Shown: positions 29,230 through 37,736, counted from the first letter of the stretch. The stretch: DNA of 64,000 nucleotides from Nocardia australiensis (GCF_020733705.1 NZ_JAJFZM010000001.1:1612001-1676000), one strand, 5' to 3'. Numbers and translations are program-made. The notes: generated from the sequence alone by a model not told the origin.

Positions 29230-29841
29230 TTACAGCTGCGGCACGATGCCGGGACGGATGGTCTGCGGGTCGCCCGCGTCGTGGGCCTTCCACCAGCGCA
29301 CACCGCCCGCGATGAACTCGCGCAGCGGGATCTCGTTGCCGCTGGAGTCGTGAATGATCATGTTGTCGAACCACACCCGCACATCGAGTTCGCGCGGATC
29401 GATGCCCTCCTCCTGGGAGAACTCCAGTACGTGCGCGGAGATGTGGTCGTCGATCTTGGTGTCGAAGCTGAGGAATTCGCCCCACAGTGCCCAGCCGCTG
29501 TCGTCTACGTCGATGAACTCCCAGCCGTGCAGGCGCCCGCCGCCGAAGCTGCGGATTCCCTCGTCGAGGCCATCCAGTCGCAGCGGCAGCACGGTGGCGA
29601 CCACGTCGTCCCAGCGTTGGACGCGCATGGAGGCGGCGACCCGGCTGACACCGGTGAAGGTTAGTCGGACCCGATGGTCCTCGATCGCGGTTCCGTCCGG
29701 TGGAAGCGTCAGCACTTCCAGTTCCAGGTTCAGCCGACCCTCCGTTTGGTCGACTTCCAGCCCGAGGCAGGTCGCCTCGGAGAGCGCGGTGTTGAGTCCG
29801 GTGGTGTCCATTCCGTCGAGTAGCCCCCTGCTCACGTTCAT
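29230..29841 (-). CDS. Conserved hypothetical protein
   Basis: The 203-residue soluble protein is acidic and rich in Asp, Glu and Trp (WDDVVATVLPLRLDGLDEG, GWEFIDVDDSGWALWGEF), suggesting a beta-rich fold. It has no signal peptide, membrane segment or motif I can name. The ATG at 29841 is followed by a clean coding pattern to 29230. Confidence 0.65.
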   Translation of the reverse strand: MNVSRGLLDGMDTTGLNTALSEATCLGLEVDQTEGRLNLELEVLTLPPDGTAIEDHRVRLTFTGVSRVAASMRVQRWDDVVATVLPLRLDGLDEGIRSFGGGRLHGWEFIDVDDSGWALWGEFLSFDTKIDDHISAHVLEFSQEEGIDPRELDVRVWFDNMIIHDSSGNEIPLREFIAGGVRWWKAHDAGDPQTIRPGIVPQL

Positions 29842-30375
29842 AGGCCAAGGCTACCGACAGCACCTGCTCGAACCCGGTATTTCATTTTTTCGCTAGTGTT
29901 GTCGTTTTTATGGAACCGAATCGACTCGGGCGCCGTCCAAGTAGTTGTCGGGACCTGCTCAGCCTTCAGTCCCGAAGCCGCGGCGAATGACCGCTCCGGG
30001 ATGGCAAGGAGGGGAGTCCCGGATCGGTCGTTCGCAACGCTCTAGTTCGCTATCAGGCTGCTGGAACGCCCACTGGAAACCTGTCCCCATGCGGCAGTGT
30101 TCGTATATGCGACCCACCAGCGGATTGCCTGATAGGCGGGGGCTGTTGGTGGTGTGCTGCTCAATAGCCAAGGGCTGTGGATCAAGTTGTGGATTATGTG
30201 GATAACTCTGATGAAGGTATGCACATACCGCCCCGGAGCGGGGCATCCGACAGGACCCGGAAGGACAGAACATACCCGAGCTACTGGTCTGCTGTCGAGG
30301 CGGCTATCGGGCCTGGGGATTCCGGGGCGGGACCAGAACTCCGCGACTGTGTCGTACCCATGGCAGGATCGAAGA
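29842..30375. other. Gene-free region with DnaA-box-like repeats and dyads
   Basis: No convincing gene is seen in these 534 bases. The left end has a T-rich promoter-like stretch near 29881-29910, likely for the gene at 29841. The right part holds three TGTGGATNA repeats (30176-30205), a GGTATG-CA-CATACC dyad (30216-30229) and a CCCCG/CGGGG hairpin (30232-30244). The promoter for the rhodanese gene must also lie here. Confidence 0.5.
30176..30205. repeat. Three DnaA-box-like 9-mers
   Basis: TGTGGATCA (30176-30184), TGTGGATTA (30188-30196) and TGTGGATAA (30197-30205) lie in the same direction; the last two abut. Read on the minus strand they are TGATCCACA, TAATCCACA and TTATCCACA. The last is the classical E. 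coli DnaA box, while actinobacterial boxes usually read TTGTCCACA. DnaA binding is inferred. Confidence 0.45.
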
Positions 30376-30747
30376 GTGACGAGCTCCGAAGTCGCGTCGG
30401 TGCCGGTGGAAGCCGTGCCCGGCGAATTCGACAACACCGAACGTGCCGCCTCGGATGCGCGGTCGGCGATACTGCTCGACGTGCGCGAGGTTGACGAATG
30501 GCAGCTCGGCCATGCGCCGGGAGCGATTCACATCCCGATGGTCGACGTGCCCGCTCGGGTGGACGAGCTGGAATACGACGTGGACCTCTATGTCATCTGC
30601 AGACAGGGTGGTCGATCTATCGAGGTGGTCAAGTACCTCACGCATGTCGGATTCGACGCCATCCAGGTCAACGGTGGCATGGTGGCATGGCAGAAGTCGG
30701 GTCGTCCGCTGGTCGCCGAGGGCGATCACCAGGCGAAGATCTATTGA
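30376..30747 (+). CDS. Rhodanese-like sulfurtransferase domain protein
   Basis: The 123-residue protein is a single rhodanese domain: ILLDVREVDEWQLGHAPGAIHIPM, then the active loop ICRQGGRS with the catalytic Cys, and the end VNGGMVAWQKSGRPL. Such proteins carry sulfur as a persulfide or sense arsenate and sulfide. The GTG at 30376 starts the domain. Twenty bases separate it from the next gene in the same direction. Confidence 0.88.
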   Translation: MTSSEVASVPVEAVPGEFDNTERAASDARSAILLDVREVDEWQLGHAPGAIHIPMVDVPARVDELEYDVDLYVICRQGGRSIEVVKYLTHVGFDAIQVNGGMVAWQKSGRPLVAEGDHQAKIY

Positions 30748-30767
30748 CGAACGTAAAAGGAGCGCCC

Positions 30768-31868
30768 GTGAGTACGGTGGTGCAACCTTGTGCGCGGTGC
30801 GGGGCGCGCTGGGCCGTACAGGCGACGCCGATGCTCTGGTGCCCGCGCTGCCGCGGCGTATTGCTGTCTCCGGCGCCCATCGATGCTCCTGCGAAGCAGC
30901 GCAACTATCGGTGGGTGGCGCGACGGCCCGACCAGCGATATCGCCGGTCGGCGCCATCCGAGCGGAACGGACCGCCGGTCGAGACGCCCCGCTACACCGA
31001 GATCCCGCGTTGGGGACTGTTGGATCCGCCCGCCGCGCCTGCCGCCGCCGCACCACGTCCGCTGGCCGCGTTCACCGACCGGGTCGGGGTATTGCTGCTT
31101 GCCACCGCCATCGCGTTCGCGGTGGCCTGCCTCGCCGAACTCGGTCGTTACGGGATATTGCTGCGCAACCGCACCCGGCTGATCGATCCACTGCTGCTGA
31201 CGGTTTCGGACTACCTGTTGTATCTGTCCGCCCTGCTCGGACTCGGGCTCGGGCTGGCCTCCGCCGTGGCGATGCTCGGCTGGCTGATCGATGCTCGGCG
31301 CGACGCCTATGCCCGGTCCGGTCGAGCCGACGCGAGGTCGGTTCGCTCGCTTGCTCTCGGCTGCTTGGTTCCGGTCGTCAACCTGGTGTGGCCGGGAACC
31401 TATCTCACCGAGCTGGTTTCGGCGCCGGATCGGCCGGCCGATCCTCGGGTGCTGCGGGCGATCCGAATCTGGTGGGCCGCCTGGGTGTTCGGCGGGATCG
31501 TCGCGGTGGCGGCGCTGCTGTGGCGGTTCCCGGATTCCCTGCAGGCTAAGGCGGACGGGGTACTGTTCACCGCGTTCACCGACGTTGTCGCGGTCGCTGT
31601 CACCGTGCTGACGTTGTGGTTGCTCCGGATGATCGAGGGCCGCGATCTGTTCGGCCATGCCAGGACTGCCCATCGCTGGGTGATCGCGGTAGATCCGCAT
31701 GCGCCGATTATCGAGCCGGTGCATCCGGGTGGCTCGGCGTCGAGTGAAGTCCGGCCCGATTCCGTGAATTCAACGGGGCGTGACGTAGCGGTTGCCGGCA
31801 TCGCCGAGGATCAACCGGTCGGCGAAGACGCTTCCGATCGTGAGCACGAGGAGGTTATGGCCAAGTGA
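30768..31868 (+). CDS. DUF4328-type membrane protein with N-terminal zinc-ribbon-like motif
   Basis: The GTG at 30768 follows AAAAGGAG. The 366-residue protein starts with CARCGARW and CPRCRG, a likely zinc ribbon, then a Pro/Ala-rich linker. About six membrane helices follow (DUF4328, with SLALGCLVPVVNLVWPGTYL typical), and an acidic tail. In M. tuberculosis a similar gene sits beside glpQ1. Its stop overlaps the GDPD start, so the two are coupled. The function is unknown. Confidence 0.78.
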   Translation: MSTVVQPCARCGARWAVQATPMLWCPRCRGVLLSPAPIDAPAKQRNYRWVARRPDQRYRRSAPSERNGPPVETPRYTEIPRWGLLDPPAAPAAAAPRPLAAFTDRVGVLLLATAIAFAVACLAELGRYGILLRNRTRLIDPLLLTVSDYLLYLSALLGLGLGLASAVAMLGWLIDARRDAYARSGRADARSVRSLALGCLVPVVNLVWPGTYLTELVSAPDRPADPRVLRAIRIWWAAWVFGGIVAVAALLWRFPDSLQAKADGVLFTAFTDVVAVAVTVLTLWLLRMIEGRDLFGHARTAHRWVIAVDPHAPIIEPVHPGGSASSEVRPDSVNSTGRDVAVAGIAEDQPVGEDASDREHEEVMAK

Positions 31869-32632
31869 ACCAGGGCAGTCGCGCGCCGTTCGTCGTCGCG
31901 CACCGAGGGGCATCGGCGGCACGCCCCGAGCACACACTCGCCGCCTATGAGCTTGCGCTGCAGGAGGGCGCCGATGGGGTGGAGTGTGATGTCCGGTTGA
32001 CCCGGGACGGGCACCTGGTCTGCCTGCACGACCGGACCGTCGATCGGACCTCGTCGGGCACTGGGCTGGTGAGCGAGATGACCCTGGATGAACTGAGGAA
32101 ATTCGATTTCGGCGCCGACGGCGAACCGTCGTCCGTGCTGACTCTCAGTGAGCTGATCGAGCTGGTGCTCGACTGGCGCAGCAGGCCGACCAAGCTGTTC
32201 ATCGAAACCAAGCATCCGGTGCGCTACGGAGCGTTGGTGGAGAACAAACTACTCGCCGAACTACAGCGCTTCGGGATCGCTACGCCCGCATCCGCCGACC
32301 ATTCGCGCGCGGTGGTGATGTCGTTCGCGGCTACCGCGGTGTGGCGCATCCGGCGTTCCGCGCCGTTGCTGCCGACGGTGCTGCTCGGCGAATCCTCACG
32401 CTACCTGGGGGGCGGCGCCGCGACAACGGTCGGCGCCACGGCGGTCGGTCCGTCGGTGAAAACGCTGCGTGAGCACCCTGATCTCGTCGATAAGGCTGCC
32501 GCGGCCGGTCGCGCTACCTACTGCTGGACGGTGGACGAGCCCGGCGATGTGCGGCTGTGCGCCGATCTCGGCGTCAGCTGGCTGGCCACCAACCATCCCG
32601 GCCGCACCAAGGCGTTGCTGGCCGCCGCCTGA
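31865..32632 (+). CDS. glpQ: Glycerophosphodiester phosphodiesterase
   Basis: The 255-residue protein has the GDPD signature [20 protein letters not shown] with the catalytic His, ECDVRLTRDGHLVCLHD with Glu, Asp and the second His, and IETKHP with a further metal-binding Glu. It hydrolyses deacylated phospholipids to glycerol 3-phosphate and an alcohol. No signal peptide is present. The GTG at 31865 overlaps the upstream stop by 4 bases. It matches the glpQ1 position of M. tuberculosis. Confidence 0.93.
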   Translation: MNQGSRAPFVVAHRGASAARPEHTLAAYELALQEGADGVECDVRLTRDGHLVCLHDRTVDRTSSGTGLVSEMTLDELRKFDFGADGEPSSVLTLSELIELVLDWRSRPTKLFIETKHPVRYGALVENKLLAELQRFGIATPASADHSRAVVMSFAATAVWRIRRSAPLLPTVLLGESSRYLGGGAATTVGATAVGPSVKTLREHPDLVDKAAAAGRATYCWTVDEPGDVRLCADLGVSWLATNHPGRTKALLAAA

Positions 32633-32698
32633 TTTCGCGGCCACACGCCGCCGCAGGCGCTGCGTTGACCCGCACCGCACCCTGTAGGTTGTGCTCCC

Positions 32699-33619
32699 GT
32701 GGGTAAGAGCAAGCGCAATAGTCCGAAGCCCGGCGGGAACCGGGCGCAGCGTCTCGCCGAGCGGCGAGCGGCGCTGCAGCAGTCGGCACAGGGCGTCGCG
32801 CGCCCGTTCGAGGGTCTGGCCGCGGAATGCGATCTCGTCGCGTTACGCGAGTTCGTGCCGTCGGCGACCGCGACGCTGAAGCTGTCGTCCGATATAGCGG
32901 CACAACGATCGGTGGTGCTGGCCACGGTGCTGCCCGGCGCGGTCGCGGCGCTGGTGCGCGCGGGCGAGGATCCGACCGGTTATGTCGGAGCACAGGTCCA
33001 GTTCCAGGGTGTGGACCCGGGCGCCGATCTCGCGGCGGCCATTCTGTGGACGCAGTCCGCGCAACCGGGTGAATCTCTGTCAGCGGCCGACAGTATGGAG
33101 GGCGGTCCGCGTCTGGCCGACGTGATCGACCCCGGTGCCGACCTCGAGCTCACCGTGCATCAGGACTTCGACTGGTGGGTGCCCGAGGGCGTCGAGCCGG
33201 ATCCGCAGGTCGCCGCGACGATCGAGCAGGCGAAGGAGGCGATCATGCCGTCGGCCCGCCTGGAACTCAGCGAGGATTCGATCGGCGCGGCCTGGTGGGT
33301 CGACGCGGGCGAAAAGGCGCATGTGCGCTGGGTTCGCCCGGAGAACGAGGATGACCTCATGCTGGCACTGGCCCGGCTGCATGCCGCGGGTGGACTGCAC
33401 TTCGGCGAGGGGTCGCGATTCGCGGGATCGTTCCGTACCCATGGCCTGCTGGTGCCGGTGTTCGATCTCGATCCGGAATTGCATGCCAGCGAGTGGAATA
33501 CGCCCGCCATCGAGTTCGGAGCCCGGTTGGGTGAGGCGCTGGCGACGGACGCACCGCTGTCGGCCGACGAGCGTCGTTCCCGGGACGGTTTGCGGTCGCG
33601 TCAGGTCACCTTGCGATGA
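32699..33619 (+). CDS. DUF5926-type conserved protein
   Basis: The 306-residue soluble protein starts with a very basic MGKSKRNSPKPGGNRAQRLA and contains DFDWWVPEG and LHAAGGLHFGEGSRFAGSFR. This matches the DUF5926 family of actinobacteria, whose role is unknown. The basic head suggests nucleic-acid or ribosome contact, but this is a guess. The GTG at 32699 has little leader ahead of it. Confidence 0.75.
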   Translation: MGKSKRNSPKPGGNRAQRLAERRAALQQSAQGVARPFEGLAAECDLVALREFVPSATATLKLSSDIAAQRSVVLATVLPGAVAALVRAGEDPTGYVGAQVQFQGVDPGADLAAAILWTQSAQPGESLSAADSMEGGPRLADVIDPGADLELTVHQDFDWWVPEGVEPDPQVAATIEQAKEAIMPSARLELSEDSIGAAWWVDAGEKAHVRWVRPENEDDLMLALARLHAAGGLHFGEGSRFAGSFRTHGLLVPVFDLDPELHASEWNTPAIEFGARLGEALATDAPLSADERRSRDGLRSRQVTLR

Positions 33620-33753
33620 GTCAAAAAATGTTGCGCTGAATTTTGTGAAACACGCTCATTTCTATTCATCCTCGATTATGTTCTGAACATCACCGATAGA
33701 TGGTGGTGGTGAGGACACTCTCACCGATTCAGATGAGGAAGTAGGAACACGCC

Positions 33754-33810
33754 ATGGAAGCGATTCTCGGTTTGATCGTGACGCTGCTCAGCTCGCTGAG
33801 CGCTTCGTAG
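33754..33810 (+). CDS. Candidate 18-residue hydrophobic peptide
   Basis: The ATG at 33754 has GAGGAAGTAGGA upstream, a strong ribosome site. The product is MEAILGLIVTLLSSLSAS: one acidic residue, then an uninterrupted hydrophobic helix with a Ser-rich end. Size and character resemble small membrane peptides such as type I toxins or regulatory peptides. It has its own AT-rich upstream region and downstream hairpin. Expression and function are unproven. Confidence 0.45.
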   Translation: MEAILGLIVTLLSSLSAS

Positions 33811-33832
33811 ACAGCCCGCGCAACAATAAGAT

Positions 33833-33852
33833 GGCGGCGGTAAGACGCCGCC
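33833..33852 (+). terminator. Hairpin after the micro-ORF
   Basis: GGCGGCG pairs with CGCCGCC around a 6-base loop, 22 bases after the micro-ORF stop. There is no U run. Confidence 0.4.
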
Positions 33853-33868
33853 CTCGATATACCAGCGA

Positions 33869-33900
33869 CAGGCCCAGTTCGTCGCGACGAGCTGGGCCTG
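33869..33900. terminator. Near-perfect 32-base palindrome, likely bidirectional terminator
   Basis: CAGGCCCAG pairs with CTGGGCCTG and the inner TCGTCG with CGACGA; only one position is not a Watson-Crick pair, and it can form a G-U wobble on one strand. It lies between the micro-ORF and the 3' end of the ferritin gene. Confidence 0.65.
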
Positions 33901-33923
33901 GTCTGCAACAGTTTTCGACTTGA

Positions 33924-34472
33924 TCAGACGGTGCCGCCCGCGGTGGACGGAGCGCCGGAAGTATCGCTGACACCGCTCATTTCGCGGGCGATGAAATCTT
34001 CCAGATCGAAGAGATTGGAACCGGCACGATCGGTAATGGTCAGCAACGTCGTCATATTGGCGACCTCCTCGACCTGTTCCTTGAGGAACCACTGCATGAA
34101 TTGTTCGCCCAGGTAATCGCCCTCTTCGCGCGCCGTGCTCGCCAGTTGGACGATCTGGTCGGTAACGGCCTTCTCCTGTGCGAGTGCCAATGCGATCGGT
34201 TCGCGGGCATTCTCGAAACGAGATTTCGCGCCATCGATTCCGGCGAGTTCGACGCTGATATCCCGATCGAGGAAATACTGCACGATCATCATCGCGTGAT
34301 TGCGCTCTTCGACGGCCTGGGCGTAGAAGCGCTTGGCCAGCTGCGGCAGATCCGCATTGTCGAACCACACCGCGATCGCGATGTATTGATGTTCGGCATT
34401 GAATTCATGCCGGATCTGGTCATGAAGCAGACTGTGGAATTTGCTGCGCGGGGACTCCGGATGGCTGGACAT
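33924..34472 (-). CDS. bfrB: Ferritin (BfrB-like) with intact ferroxidase site
   Basis: The 182-residue ferritin stores iron as ferric mineral in a 24-subunit shell. The ferroxidase ligands equivalent to E. coli FtnA Glu17, Glu50, His53, Glu94 and Gln127 are all present (IRHEFNAEHQY, AVEERNHAMM, ALAQEKAVTDQI, FLKEQVEEV). The C-terminal tail SGAPSTAGG resembles M. tuberculosis BfrB. The ATG at 34472 matches that family's start; an ATG at 34508 would add 12 residues. An IdeR-like box is centred about 60 bases upstream, fitting iron-dependent control. Confidence 0.93.
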   Translation of the reverse strand: MSSHPESPRSKFHSLLHDQIRHEFNAEHQYIAIAVWFDNADLPQLAKRFYAQAVEERNHAMMIVQYFLDRDISVELAGIDGAKSRFENAREPIALALAQEKAVTDQIVQLASTAREEGDYLGEQFMQWFLKEQVEEVANMTTLLTITDRAGSNLFDLEDFIAREMSGVSDTSGAPSTAGGTV

Positions 34473-34524
34473 GCAAGCGACAATATCGCTGGTCAGACCG
34501 CGTGTCATCCAAGTACAGCCTTAT

Positions 34525-34543
34525 TGAGGCTAGTGTTGCCTAA
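34525..34543 (-). promoter_or_regulatory. IdeR-like iron box upstream of ferritin
   Basis: On the minus strand the 19-mer TTAGGCAACACTAGCCTCA agrees with the IdeR consensus TTAGGTTAGSCTAACCTAA at 13 positions. In M. tuberculosis IdeR activates bfrB from such boxes. The site lies in the 57-base gap between the two ferritin genes. Confidence 0.5.
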
Positions 34544-34565
34544 TTAGTTCCCGGCCGATTCGGGC

Positions 34566-35114
34566 TCAGTTTCGCGCTGCGCCCGCCATTTTCGGCGCGG
34601 TCAGGTCGGCACGTGGTGTCGTACGCAGTTCTCGTGAGATGAAATCCTCCACGTCGAACAGATCGCCTGCCGCGCGGTCGATCACGGTAAGCAGTGTTGT
34701 CATCCCGGCGACCTCCTCGACCTGCTCCTCGAGGAACCACTGGATGAATCGTTCGCCGAGATAGTCGCCCGACGAGCGCGCCGCACCGGCCAGCGCGGTG
34801 ATCTGGGTGCTGCGGGTTCGTTCCGCCTCCAGCAGGAAAGCGATCGTCTCGCGAGGGGACTCGAAACTGGACTTGACCTCGTCCAGTCCGCCGACCTGGA
34901 CCTCGAGGTCGCGATCGAGTAGATACTGCACCATTCGCAGGGCGTGTCCGCGATGCTCGCCGGACTTGCCGTAGCAGTATTCGGCCAACCGAGGCAGCCG
35001 ATTCGAATCGAGGTACACCGCCGCGGAAAGGTACTGCTGGGCTGCGGTGAAGCCGCGCCGGATCTGAGCGCGCAGCAGCAGGTTGAACGGCTGGACCTCG
35101 TCGTTGTCGGGCAT
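34566..35114 (-). CDS. Ferritin paralogue with altered ferroxidase site
   Basis: The 182-residue protein aligns along its whole length with the ferritin next to it. Two ferroxidase ligands are changed: the FtnA Glu17 equivalent is Gly (IRRGFTAAQQY) and the Glu50 equivalent is His (SGEHRGHALRM). His53, Glu94 and Gln127 equivalents remain. It may co-assemble with the active ferritin, as H and L chains do in animals, or have another role. It lies directly upstream of the active ferritin in the same direction, a tandem duplication. Confidence 0.88.
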   Translation of the reverse strand: MPDNDEVQPFNLLLRAQIRRGFTAAQQYLSAAVYLDSNRLPRLAEYCYGKSGEHRGHALRMVQYLLDRDLEVQVGGLDEVKSSFESPRETIAFLLEAERTRSTQITALAGAARSSGDYLGERFIQWFLEEQVEEVAGMTTLLTVIDRAAGDLFDVEDFISRELRTTPRADLTAPKMAGAARN

Positions 35115-35124
35115 AGTCTCGACG

Positions 35125-36477
35125 CTACCTCGTCAGAAGGTCGTCCGGGATGGGTTGGTCCTTGGACAGCGCATCGAAGAACGCACTGGCCCGTTCCTTG
35201 TCCCACAGCAGCACATTTCCACTGTCGGTATCGCTGAACCCGCCGACCGGAACGGTGGTCGCGACGGTGTCGCCGCGCAGCGCCCAGCCGAGTTGACCAA
35301 GGTCCCAGATGTGATCGCCATTATCGACCTTCAGCGTCTTTGCGGTGTCGCGGGCAAGTGGCCACAGCTTCAGCGGGTTCGCCAGGGTGGAGGTGCTTGT
35401 CGCCTTTTTCAGCAGCGCGGCCATGAACAGGCGCTGATTGTTCATGCGGTCGAGGTCGGCGAGGGCGGTGGCGCGGCTGCGAACGAAGCCGAGTGCCTCG
35501 GGGCCGTTCAGTTTCTGGCAACCTGCGGGCAGGTTGATGCCGGCCAGGGGATCGTCGATGGCCTGGGGCACGCAGACATCGATGCCGCCGAGCGTGTCGA
35601 CCAGACTCGCGAAGCCGCCGAATCCGATCTGCGCGTAATGGTCGATCCGCACATCGGTCGCCGTCTCGACCGTCTGGACCAGCAACTGCGGGCCGCCGAT
35701 CGCGAAGGCGGCATTGAGTTTGTCCTTGCCGTGGCCGGGGATGCCGACATAGGAATCGCGCGGCAGGCTGACCAGCGTTGTCGGCCCGGACTTCGGGACA
35801 TGTACCAGCATGATGGTGTCGGTGCGTTCCGGTCCGACCTCACCGCCGGTGGCCAGTTGTTGTTCCTGATCGGCCGTGAGTCCGGCCCTGCCATCCGAAC
35901 CGACGAGCAACCAGTTGGTGCCCGGCGTGTCACCCACTCGATCGGCATAACTGGTGAGCGCGTCGATACGGGTCAGCGAGCGGTCCAACTGGACGATCGC
36001 ACCGACAATGGCCAGCACGAGTACCAGCAGCAACACCAGAAACCACCGGAACAAGTGCCGTTTGCGGCGGCGGCGTGGCGGCGGCTCGGGCTCTCGATCG
36101 CGACGTCGCGGCGGCGCGGCGGGCGGTACCGGTGGCGGCGCCGCACGGTATGGCATCGGCCGCTGTGTCTGCGCGTGGGTTCGTTGCGCGGGTTCGTGAT
36201 AGGGCACCGGTTGCTGGGTGGGCTGATGCGTCGGTCCTGGCTTGCGTGGTGGTGGCGTGCGCGTCGCGGCCGGATCCGGCGGGACCTGCGAGTACGCCAG
36301 CGGCGGCGCGTAGTTCGGCGGTCCGTCCCGATGCAGCTTCCTGGTGGGTCCGTTGGGGGATTCCGGTCCGAAGCGCGGGGGGTGCTGTGGCCGCGCAGGC
36401 GGATACGGTGCCTGGCCCGACGGTGGCGGGACCCGGCGCGTCCGTGCGTTGTGCTGGGGGTCGTCGCCATTCATCAT
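35125..36477 (-). CDS. LCP (LytR-CpsA-Psr) family cell-wall ligase
   Basis: The start is taken at ATG 36477 (MMNGDDPQHN); an upstream extension lacks support. The protein has a long Pro/Arg-rich cytosolic head (about residues 1-135), one membrane helix (FRWFLVLLLVLVLAIVGAIV), then the extracellular LCP domain. Key Arg/Asp residues lie in RTDTIMLVHVP, SLPRDSYVGIPG, HYAQIGFGGF and the late FVRSRATALADLDRMNNQRLF. LCP enzymes join polymers such as arabinogalactan to peptidoglycan. M. tuberculosis has an LCP gene (Rv3840) at the matching place. Confidence 0.9.
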   Translation of the reverse strand: MMNGDDPQHNARTRRVPPPSGQAPYPPARPQHPPRFGPESPNGPTRKLHRDGPPNYAPPLAYSQVPPDPAATRTPPPRKPGPTHQPTQQPVPYHEPAQRTHAQTQRPMPYRAAPPPVPPAAPPRRRDREPEPPPRRRRKRHLFRWFLVLLLVLVLAIVGAIVQLDRSLTRIDALTSYADRVGDTPGTNWLLVGSDGRAGLTADQEQQLATGGEVGPERTDTIMLVHVPKSGPTTLVSLPRDSYVGIPGHGKDKLNAAFAIGGPQLLVQTVETATDVRIDHYAQIGFGGFASLVDTLGGIDVCVPQAIDDPLAGINLPAGCQKLNGPEALGFVRSRATALADLDRMNNQRLFMAALLKKATSTSTLANPLKLWPLARDTAKTLKVDNGDHIWDLGQLGWALRGDTVATTVPVGGFSDTDSGNVLLWDKERASAFFDALSKDQPIPDDLLTR

Positions 36478-36649
36478 GTGGACTCTACTGAACGGGGCTG
36501 CGCGGGCTCGGCTCGCCGCGGCCGGATCTCGGTGGGTCGGGGTCGGCGGATGCTGCTGTTCGCGGTCGATCCGGGCCGCCGTCCCAGCGCCGATCGCGAG
36601 CGCCCGCGATCGGGCGCTCCTATTGATTTCGCGTATCGACAGCACTTGG

Positions 36650-37441
36650 TTACGGCAGCCAGGAAACGTGGCCGTGCAGCACGGTGTAGCCGATGTAGGC
36701 GACCGTGTCGATGGTCGCGTGCGCCAATATGAGTGGCCACGGGCGGTTGGTGCGCTGCCAGAATCGGCCGAAGATCAGGCCCATGACCAGATTGCCGATG
36801 CCACCGCCCAGGCCCTGATAGAGGTGGTAGCTGCCGCGAAGTACCGCGGAGGCCAGCAGCGCCGAGTTTTCCGTCCAGCCGAGCTTGCGCAGCCGGGTGA
36901 TCAGGTAGGCGACCACGAGGATCTCTTCGGCGAAGGCGTTCGCGCACGCGGACAGGATCAGCACGGTCAGTCGCCACCAATAGTCACCGAGCGAACTCGG
37001 CACGATCGTCACGCTGAAACCCATGGCGTGCGCGGTGAGGTACAGGCCGAGACCGGGAAGTCCGATGATGGCCGCGAGCGCGAGTCCCGGCAGCATGTCG
37101 GATCGGAAGCGGATGCGTGCCAGGCCGATCAGGCGCGGCCCGATTCCACTGCGCCACAACAGGTATAAGCCGAGAGCCGCCCATCCTGCCAGCCGCAGCA
37201 CGCTGAGCAGCTGGAACAACAGGTCGATGGTCGACTGGGTGGCCCGCGAAGGGTTCAGCGCGACCGTCTTGCTACCGACACCACCGGGCGATAACGCGCT
37301 CTCGATCAGCGACAGCGCCGCGCTGAGCCCGCTCAGCCCGAAGGTGACAACCAGAACCACCACGATCTCGAGCCGGATCGCGAACCGTTCCCGATCCGGC
37401 GACTCGGGCTCGTCCCAGGTGGGAGCCGACTCAGCACTCAT
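36650..37441 (-). CDS. CPBP (CAAX-like) intramembrane metalloprotease
   Basis: The 263-residue protein has about seven membrane helices. The CPBP motifs are present: NAFAEEILVVAYLITRL (EExxxR-like acidic pair), then SYHLYQGLGGG (second motif with His) and ILAHATIDTVAY (third motif with His). Bacterial members may cleave membrane peptides or serve in bacteriocin self-immunity; the target is unknown. It lies 172 bases upstream of the LCP gene on the same strand. Confidence 0.87.
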   Translation of the reverse strand: MSAESAPTWDEPESPDRERFAIRLEIVVVLVVTFGLSGLSAALSLIESALSPGGVGSKTVALNPSRATQSTIDLLFQLLSVLRLAGWAALGLYLLWRSGIGPRLIGLARIRFRSDMLPGLALAAIIGLPGLGLYLTAHAMGFSVTIVPSSLGDYWWRLTVLILSACANAFAEEILVVAYLITRLRKLGWTENSALLASAVLRGSYHLYQGLGGGIGNLVMGLIFGRFWQRTNRPWPLILAHATIDTVAYIGYTVLHGHVSWLP

Positions 37442-37736
37442 GCGGTCGAATCTATTGCCAGCGCGACCCCGTGTGCCCTCGCACTGTCGATTGGGTGAAT
37501 TGCCGAGGCGCTCGGGTAGCCACGCGAGAGGTGGTGCACTGAAGGGAATTCGCCCGATTATCCGATCGCTCGTGCGGATCTGAGCACGCTGCGATCGTCA
37601 ACTAGTCGCCCGTTGCCGAACGGGTTATCGGATGACGCACGACGAAGTGCGGCTCGTTATGACGTAGCGCGGTGCTGTCCAGGCATGTCGCGCGCGAGTG
37701 TGATTGCGGGACAGCGTGGGTCGGGGCACAGGACGA
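37442..37736. other. Gene-free spacer
   Basis: This 295-base stretch contains the presumed promoter of the CPBP gene and the 3' region of the DUF2470 gene. A small CGCAC/GTGCG hairpin lies near 37633-37650. Nothing else was recognised. Confidence 0.4.

Larger units (their letters stand above)
33620..33923. other. AT-rich spacer with a micro-ORF and two hairpins
   Basis: Just after the DUF5926 stop, 33620-33690 is far richer in A and T than its surroundings and looks like promoter DNA, though no clear -35/-10 pair was fixed. An 18-codon frame (33754-33810) follows, then hairpins at 33833-33852 and 33869-33900 that close off both this unit and the convergent ferritin gene. Confidence 0.5.

Noticed and set aside
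35083..36732. Plus-strand open frame of 549 codons
   Set aside because: It is antisense to the LCP gene with an Arg/Gly/Trp-rich product typical of GC-rich shadow frames.
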